NCBI GenBank assembly: GCA_977006965.1
Contig: OZ345375.1
Coordinates: forward strand, 2,294,001-2,358,000
Direction of reading: 5' to 3'
DNA from: Phymatolithon calcareum
Lineage: Eukaryota > Rhodophyta > Florideophyceae > Hapalidiales
DNA length: 64,000 bases
The notes below the pieces were generated by a model. It saw only the letters and a program-made list of their open reading frames with translations, was not told where the DNA came from and searched no databases. This document shows positions 57,059 through 64,000 of this stretch, in pieces. Numbering within the stretch: the stretch's first letter is position 1; the number at the start of each line of letters is the position of its first letter. The position numbers and the translations under genes are program-made.

Positions 57059-58205
57059 AAGGGGTTTAGTCTGTCGGCAAAAAATCTAATCATAGCCATT
57101 TTACAGTAATACTCGAGTACCACTTGTCCAATAAAAATTTCGAGTCATGACTCGAAATTTTTATTTAAGGACCTACTTCCCCATCTTGGAAGCACACTCA
57201 CTGGCCGAAACAATGCTCATAAACTGGATGAAAATTTTAATTATATCGTTTGCACCGACGGGACTGTATCCAGTTTCAAGAAAATGTGTAGAAACAAGCT
57301 AAATATTTTCAAATATGAAGTCAGCAAAAGCTTCCAATGTTCGGCTCTAATCAATCATTACAGAAAATGCTTACTGTGTTTCCTTCGAACAGCTTCAGCT
57401 TCTCGTCGAGGCGCAACGTGAATTTTACTATGTTTTTCACCTGCTGCTTTGCCGGTTTTAAAAAACTTTTGGTCTCATGGCGTGAACATTTTTGCCACTT
57501 AGACGTTCAATTTTACCAAATTTGCAGTATTCCTGTGGTAGTCTACAACCATTGGAAACTTTTAAGCGCGGCAATAAGAAATTAAAAGAGTCCTTTTCGA
57601 GATAATTGTCCATCTTCGTAGGCATCTCTTTTTCAAGATCAGAATTACGAAAATTGCTCTATACTCTTATTTCATCCCTTTTCTTTGATTTTTTTGTAGG
57701 TTCTTGGCTCTCTATAACAGTTTTCAAAATGCGAAGAACGGATCAGGAAGTGGTCTTAAACTGCGCGTTTAAGGAGCTGTCCCGATTTTACAAGGAACCC
57801 TCTGCTGAAAAGTTCTAGAAAAAGGTTCCACGGCGCGAGGACTTTTCTTTGCTTAGCCAATTATGTACTGCCGTAACAGAAAGTGTCCAATAAGCTTCTC
57901 GGATTCCCAAGCTCATAAAAAATAAAAGCGAAAATCTAAGATGGGGGTGTACGTCCTTAAGTATCATTGGTCAATATATTTTCAGGAATTTCACCACAAA
58001 CATTCATGTGATGTTCCTCTAAGATTCTTCGCAAGTGGGAAAACAGTTGTTCCACCCTCCACGTACCGTCAATCTCAAACGCAAATCCGCACCGAATCAT
58101 AGCTTTGCGGGTATATGAAATGTTGTTCCCATCTTTCATATTGTTAACATATTCCACTGATTTTGTAGCCAATTTGAAATAGAACGTTTTCCCTGGGAGG
58201 TGCAG
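57059..58205 (-). mobile_element. pogo copy E, 3' remnant carrying an insertion
   Basis: The last ~80 codons of a pogo transposase (58,205-57,961: KAMIRCGFAFEIDGTWRVEQL, HMNVCGEIPENIL) plus the 3' end with CGGCAAAAAATCTAAT near 57,075. It matches copy A at 15,140-15,480 and is interrupted by a TTAA element. Confidence 0.75.
57169..57956. mobile_element. TTAA-flanked element (piggyBac-type, non-autonomous)
   Basis: 788 bp between TTAA duplicates at 57,165-57,168 and 57,957-57,960. The ends GGACCTACTTCCCCATCTTGG and, inverted, GGACGTACACCCCCATCTTAG match at 16-17 of 21 positions. Copy A of the host pogo element keeps a single TTAA (15,232-15,235), the empty site. The interior has short frames with no recognisable transposase. 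TTAA targeting is the hallmark of piggyBac-superfamily elements. Confidence 0.85.
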
Positions 58206-58336
58206 GAAATCTCGGTTTTCGCTGACTCTCGCTATTTTTCGAAGTGGTTTAGAAGACTTCAGGGACATATCATATATCAATAACAAGTTCAATTTTTTTA
58301 ATTTACTAGAGATGAAGAATAGTACTGATACGTCAC

Positions 58337-59250
58337 TCTGTGATGGTGAACTTCAAATCAGTTTCCGTCTCCTCTGCATAATCAGAGTCGGGAGCGTCAA
58401 ACGTCACGTAGAGGACTCTATCAGATGACTTAGCGAACAAAATTTGGTCCCTATTACGGTTTTGAGTACGAACTTCGGTTTTGACGCGAAAAAGGAGAGG
58501 AATTTTGCACGAAGAGGATGCGCTGCGAAGTGCTGCTGCGCAAAGATCGCAAGTAAGGACGAAAAGAAGTTAAGCGGAGGTGGTTAGGAAGACATGTAGG
58601 GTCTCGCTTAAGCTCCGATTGTGCAGGTACATTAGGTCGGTCATCGATCTCGGCCAGAACACAGTTATCTCCAAAAACATGTCCCATCTACAACTTTGAT
58701 GGAGTGGTCCAGACCCGAATGCAAAGTTCCGGACGGCATTAGAATAGCAACAGTGACCCGCTTGTTCTCCATCTCGTTTTCCCATGTACCAATTAAATAA
58801 ATTGGCTTAAAAACAAGAGGATCATCCAAAGTGCCCTCGGTGCCACGTCCCCCATCCAAGTGCACGTCATCATCATCGCTTTCCTCTTCATAGGTCTCCA
58901 CGCGAGACCTCTTAGCATCCGGAGTACTCATCCGATTGAGACCTTCATCCATGCTGTCGTCCGCATCGCACATGTCTTCATCGGCAAGAGTTGATAACAG
59001 AAACGAATATTAGTTAAATAATTAAGAGAAAGTAGGAAAAAATTGGGGGACCGGAAGTGAATATACCTTTGCGCTTGTCAACCACGCCGAATTCTTTGCT
59101 GTACATGCGCAAATTGCTACGGAATGTATTAATGTTCAGGCCATCAAAACTGGCTCGCATAGCCTTAACTTCTTTCGGCTTCTTGTTGCGGGTCTTCCCA
59201 TTTTTGACGAGGTTACGCAGATGCTCGTACAGCTCTTTCTACTTCTGCAC
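58337..59250 (-). pseudogene. Uncharacterised spliced protein gene (frameshifted)
   Basis: Exon 1 (about 59,225-59,069) reads LRNLVKNGKTRNKKPKEVKA and MYSKEFGVVDKRK, followed by a GTATAT donor. Exon 2 (from about 58,980) reads a nuclear-type acidic region (AKRSRVETYEEESDDDDVHL), then FKPIYLIGTWENEMENKRVTV and AILMPSGTL. After a one-base shift in a T-run (~58,680) it continues as MFLEITVFWPRSMTDLMYLH, and further on as FAKSSDRVLYVTFDAPDSDY and TDLKFTITE with a stop near 58,338. I recall similar hypothetical proteins from diatoms and other algae, but know no function. Frameshifts suggest decay. Confidence 0.5.
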
Positions 59251-59639
59251 ACTGACCGCTATCTGGCGCGGCATGTTGGCAGTACTTTGTTGCTGTCGTT
59301 GTATGGTGAACCAGGGAAGGGCTAACAGAAGCCAGCGGCAGTTTAAGTGTGGTAGTTCGCTTCCAGAAATCCCTCCAATATCTGTACTGGGCTGTGGTAT
59401 TGACTTTCGCGCGACTGATTCCATGTAATCGTATTTGATGCACGCACATGTACATTGCACCCGTTTCTAGTTCATCTTTGGTAAAATGAAAGAACACTTT
59501 TTTGACAGCAATTCTGCTTCAAGGAGTATAAATGACGAGTATTACAGGGCCAGGTCGGATGAGCACCATTGCATTGACGTCATGATGATCATCATGACGA
59601 CAGTACAGTTGTCTCACCAGGAGTTGCAAGAAAACCAAA

Positions 59640-60580
59640 AAGTTTTGGGTCTTATATGTGAAATGGAAAAAAATGTGCTTACTGTGAGAAGAGCAGTTAT
59701 GGGAAATTTATTGTGCGATACGATGCGCACAAAACGTGGAAAGACCTGGGCCACAACGTGTTCCGTGTTCCGCACCGTGGCATCCCACGGTGCTTCGGCA
59801 CTTGGTGTCTCGCGGTACTTCCACAAAACCCAAGCATCCATCACCCGTGCCTGTTTTTCTGCTCTCGGGCGCAGTTGTGGTACTATTGCGTTGTTATCAA
59901 ATTCATCCCCAATTCAAAGATCACGAATCGTTGCGAAAACGCATAGCGATTCATGAAGGTGCATGGAGATACTGAATATGCAAAACAGTATAACATGAGG
60001 TCGACATGCAAAATCTAGAGCGCATTGCACCCCTTGTAAAAACTTCTATTCCAAATTTCATTGACATGGTTGCAATAACCTCTCGGAAAACTTTTAAACC
60101 GTTCAATTATCGAAGGAAAACAAAAATGTTACAATACTTATACCACGCGTCAAAGTACTCAGTATATCACTAAAAAATGCACTTTTGCTGATTTTAAACG
60201 GGCGGTATAAGAGTCAACATATTTTTCAATTGGCCATATTATGCGGAATTCAGCAGTATAGAATAGGGGCTGTTCGAACTGTGAGGTCGAACTATTTTCT
60301 AAAATTTGTTTTACCCTTATACTGTCCCTCGAAGTTTTGTTATACTGTTTTCTAAAACGATGTACCAAAACTAGAAAGCGATAAACAGTATGTCGAAAGC
60401 ACGGTAAATGGGATGCACGAAGTTGCTCAGACTTGGTCATATGATCAAATGCAAACAAATTGAACAACTAAAGTGAGAACAAGGATGCTGTGTATGGCAC
60501 GTAAACCTGCGATGTCGTCATGATGTCGTCCGGGAAAGTCGTGTAAACCGTATTATATATGATATGCTTGAGTCGATTAC
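59640..60580. repeat. Dispersed ~1 kb repeat S, copy 2
   Basis: Same order as 32,850-33,825, about 75-80% alike by eye. The inverted repeat that is perfect in copy 1 is imperfect here (near 60,339-60,365). Confidence 0.65.
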
Positions 60581-60589
60581 GTGGCCTCG

Positions 60590-60984
60590 TTTCGCATTTG
60601 CTGTCATCGAGTTTTCGCAGAAGGCAAGTGATACTCTTCTTCAGCTGATTACGTAGATGGATCGGAAAAGCTACAGAAGCACCAGACCATTCTGTCCATG
60701 CCATATGATAACTCAGGGAATTTCCATGTTAAGACACAATTGTAGCTGCATTTTATGGTACTGTTCTCAAAGGCATATTCGCATGCCTGTTCTCGAGTTA
60801 TTTTTATGGTACAAATCTGTGCCTAATAAACATTTTAAATCTTTCAAGAGTTGTTAATTAACTGTTGCATTGTGCAGTACAGTATAACGTATTTTAATAT
60901 CGTACTCATGTTTGTGAATGACATTAGAATACCTTGCTTGATAGAAGTGAACCTTTTTGACGCATTCTAGATGGTGCATTAGCA
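60590..60984. other. No gene recognised
   Basis: About 400 AT-rich bases before the PIF-like transposase, presumably its 5' flank. Nothing else could be supported. Confidence 0.4.
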
Positions 60985-62050
60985 TTGATGCGGGTTCATT
61001 TTAATAGTTCCCGGCATGTAATCACGAGCAAAGCAATGCTGTGGATAGAAACATCCAGAAAATTCTCAACAATTTTAATTGAAACCATCTATGATCAAGG
61101 ATTCCTCACGACCCCATGTTTAGGAAGTGCCTGTGCGGCAATAGAGAGCGACCTTCTCGCTACTCCTGATATGTTCGCTTTGGCCGGTTGGCGCATCTTC
61201 CACAAGACGCCACCGAACAGAATAGTGCGTTCTCGGCGCTTTCGAAGCCATTTTGGAACTACGCCACTTGCGTGCGCTCAGATCTGGGCGCGCATTATGG
61301 CACCGCCGGGCAGCCTTCCGCACCACTTACTTTGGGCCCTTTTGTTCCTCAAAGTGTACGCATGTGAGCACGTTCACGCCCCTATGGTTGGTGTGGACAA
61401 AAAAACTTTCCGCAAGTGGGCATGGGTGTTTGTTATGCGATTAGCATTTTTAGAAGCAGTGAGTCGTTAACCATCTATTTTCCAGATTTTCGCCATTTTT
61501 TGACTTTGCTGACTATTTGCTTTAATAGATTTGTTGGGAGAGGTAGCTGAACTGTTGGCATTTCAACGGTTGCTATGTTTCTATAGATGGTACGGATTTT
61601 CGTATCGAAGAACAATCAAACTTCGATAAGAAGTGGTATTCTATCGAGTTCAAAGGACCTGGTCTTAGGTTCGAAATTGGCCTTGCACTAGAAACTGGCG
61701 AAATAGTGTGAGTTCACGCCCCTTTTCTCGCCAGCAATCCGGATCTCAAAATTTTCAGATCGGGTATGAAGAAAGTGCTCACACAGGGCGAGCGTGCATT
61801 GGCAGACAAAGGCTATGGAGATTTGAGTTTGTGGACACCTCGTGACCCCCTGCTCTCTACCGAAGATAGAGCTACTTGCGCTGTCCTACGGGCGCGTCAC
61901 GAAACCGTCAATAAGCGTTTCAAGCAGTTCGGAGTCCTCAGTGAGCGCTTTCGCCACAGCCGCTCCTTACACGACTTTAGCTTCCATGCAGAGGCAAATA
62001 TTACACAATTCATGATGTCCACTGATCCCTTCTTCTATGTGGATTACTGA
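60985..62050 (+). pseudogene. PIF/Harbinger-like DDE transposase, copy 2
   Basis: Exon 1 (60,985-61,458) reads FRSHFGTTPLACAQIWARI and LLWALLFLKVYACEHVH, then GVDKKTFRKWAWVFV. A 70 nt intron (GTGAGT...TTTAATAG, 61,459-61,528) follows in phase 0. Exon 2 reads HFNGCYVSIDGTDFRIEEQS, KWYSIEFKGPGLRFEIGLA, NPDLKIFRSGM, ALADKGYGD and ARHETVNKRFKQFGVL. The catalytic Asp residues in VSIDGTD and NPDLKIF are kept. Two nonsense changes (TAG at 61,544-61,546; TGA near 61,709, where Trp is expected) disable it. Confidence 0.75.
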
Positions 62051-62105
62051 GAAAATTTGGAGAGCGCCTTTCCAATAAAAATGATGAATAAACTGTTTTG
62101 AACAG

Positions 62106-63560
62106 TTAAGCTGCTCTTACAGAAGAAGTTGTTTTCAATACAATTAGCAATTCGATTTTATGACATACGCAAAGTGAAAAAACGTGATTTCCCGCAACTC
62201 CCTGGATTTTTAGTTTTCCCGATCCGTTAGGACCGAGTGACCAATGGCCACCTTGAAATATGCGCAACTTCTCCCCCTCCCGAGCAGCACGCCAAACTTC
62301 CTTAATTTTTTGAATAATGAATGAGTACAACGGCTGGCAAGGTATGTGCTCTTTGAAGGCAATTTTCGAATTTGTGTATCAATTCTCTGCACCGCTTGTA
62401 ACACTTGTTGTATTTCGTTATGGCCTTAGAAGTTGTCCATGAAAACTCATCGCGTGCGTCCATAGGGATCTTTCCAAATCACGCGCCTGTCGTTAAGCCA
62501 ACTGTCGAACCCGGTGCCGTCCATCCATGCCCTAGGCCCTTTTCCGTATGAAACACCAGGGACGTTGTCATGGAGACCTTGTATTGAGTAATTTCTTTGT
62601 TGATTCTTGAATATCATAAACGGGGCTTCCAACTTAGAATCAACGCCTCCGCATATACGGAGAATCATTGTCATCCCTTCGCCCCCTAACGCCACGTCAG
62701 CATAGGCTACGTTCTCATCTCCCACGTATCCAAGGGTACGTTGATTGTCTTGATTCATCGAAAACTGTGTTTCATCCATATTTTCGACAATGTTCTCATC
62801 AAGAACGCCAGGTGCAAAATCGCGCTCAAACTGGCCCAAGTGATACACAAATAATTTCTCTGTGTGAATACGGCGTGCTACACATCGTGCAAATGATCCG
62901 TATTCCTTGCATATGATGATATTTGACCTACTCATAAATGCGTATATCCAGTGGCAAGTGATAAGGTCTCTGACTTGCTTTTTGGACCGCTCATCAATCT
63001 CAGTGCTAGGGAATGGTAATGCAGGATCACCCAATGTATGAAGAGCGAGCTGCTTCAACAGAACATTGGTGACTTTGACAACTTCCGTTCGTAAGTGTTT
63101 AAATTCCATCAATAGAATTGCGGGAAGGTAGTCCACCCAAGCTGCACGTTTGCGACCAAGTCCTTGTTGAGCCTTGAGATGCATCTTTTTCAACGACACA
63201 CCCAGAGTTCTTCGAGAGCTGACAGTCATTGAACGATTATCTGGTGTTTTCAATTGGGCCTTGAATTCACTTCTCTTCTTCCACCAATAGCGAGCTTTCA
63301 TTCTGTTCGTATTACTGGAGCCACGGAGGAGCATAAGAAACACTTTCACTGCTTTAGAAGTAATATTTATCTCATTTTCAACCTCAGAAACGACATTTTC
63401 CATCCATAGAATTACTCGCAGCCTTTCGTTCAAACATTTTGGGTGGATCGATTAAGAGTGAATTGATTGGATGATTCCAAGCTCTGTGGCCGAGAACTGG
63501 CCATGATATCGATGGAAGGGTTTGTATTGAGAGTTTGCGAAGGCTATGAGCTCCTTCTTC
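62106..63560 (-). pseudogene. pogo-type DDE transposase, copy D
   Basis: A 328-codon open frame (63,433-62,447) spans HTH (ARYWWKKRSEFKAQL), linker (GRKRAAWVDYLPAILLMEF), Asp 1 (ENMDETQFSMN) and GVSYGKGPRAWMDG. It stops at a TGA (62,447-62,449) immediately before VFMDNF, where Asp 2 lies. The remainder (KIRKLPSKSTY-like, 62,404-62,210) is degraded. It shares the TGA with copy A. Its 5' end is cut by repeat R at 63,619. Confidence 0.8.
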
Positions 63561-63618
63561 ACTTTCCTTCCCTCTTTATATACAATTTGAAGTCTATCTT
63601 TACGCTCTGCTACTGTAA

Positions 63619-63818
63619 TGCTTACAATGTAAGCACCTGTAAGCAGTGGTTCTACCTTGGTGATCCTTCATGGTGTAACTACACATTGAAACCTACGGTA
63701 ATGTAATGACTGTAATGCTATCTGTAAGGGCTTGCTGCAAATGCAAGCTGTAATGACAATTTGAAGGGAGCTGGTTTTATAGGAAAAGGAGAGTATGATA
63801 GCGGCGTTGGACGCCACA
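63619..63818 (+). repeat. LTR-like repeat R, copy 3 (solo)
   Basis: 200 bases in the opposite orientation to copies 1 and 2. It begins TGCTTACAATGTAAGCACC and ends GACGCCACA. No gag lies next to it. It adjoins the truncated 5' end of pogo copy D, as a solo LTR would. No clear target duplication was seen. Confidence 0.6.
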
Positions 63819-64000
63819 ACCATTCTCCTTATCAATACATCATCTCTAATACTATTAGTTCAATTTCGAGCATGAGATGCTTTGGGAGCCAAACTTGATC
63901 ATCTGTTCGATTGTCTGAAACAGGCTATTCGCCTTGGTTCTTAAGTTTTTATCCCTTCTGTCGCTTGTACAATCAATTATATTAGATAACCACACAAATC
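63819..64000. other. No feature recognised
   Basis: The last ~180 bases of the window, AT-rich and without supported features. Confidence 0.4.

Overview
This window looks like nuclear DNA of a photosynthetic eukaryote, most plausibly a macroalga such as a florideophyte red alga. The evidence is a carotenoid-isomerase (CRTISO) exon, small spliceosomal introns of about 90-100 nt that begin GTACG, and a dense mixture of eukaryotic transposons (Ty3/gypsy, LINE-type, pogo, PIF/Harbinger-like, hAT, Mutator-like, TTAA-type, a tRNA-derived SINE). The red-algal assignment is an inference; the sequence does not prove it. Nothing bacterial, viral or CRISPR-like was found.

Layout. Bases 1-6,120 are a compact host gene island: the 3' end of an unrecognised gene, a PPPDE/DeSI-type isopeptidase with one intron, a large phosphatase-kinase-RNA ligase fusion (an RNA-repair type protein) on the minus strand, a TPR-like ORF fused to a LINE tail, a small LYR-motif mitochondrial protein with one intron, and a truncated CRTISO exon butted against a LINE fragment. 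From 6,120 onward almost everything is transposon-derived: a LINE RNase H, two related LTR elements placed head to head (6.1-10.1 kb), then copy 1 of a duplicated unit carrying an aminoglycoside-phosphotransferase-like (APH) gene, broken by a hAT insertion (10.1-13.6 kb).

From 13.6 to 33.8 kb lie pogo, hAT and PIF-like remnants, a nucleolin-like pseudogene with acidic-serine and RGG regions, and long AT-rich stretches without recognisable genes. From 33.8 to 43.6 kb are two decayed Ty3/gypsy elements and a gag relic. From 43.6 to 52.1 kb are a 1.1 kb Tigger/pogo-type element with TA duplication, a better-preserved pogo copy, a retroelement polymerase tail, and a 427 bp SINE whose empty site is also in the window. 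From 52.1 to 57.05 kb two more APH units lie in direct tandem, the first with an open reading frame of 463 codons. The end holds a pogo tail carrying a 788 bp TTAA insertion, an uncharacterised spliced protein gene, a PIF-like transposase with an intron, and another pogo copy.

The most useful feature of the window is that many repeats occur twice or more in it. Insertions can therefore be defined against their empty sites: the SINE, the TTAA element, the hAT insertion and the hairpin insertion. The best candidates for new biology are the RNA-repair fusion protein, the amplified bacterial-like APH family, the SINE, and the compact LTR element with two identical LTRs and an internal minisatellite.
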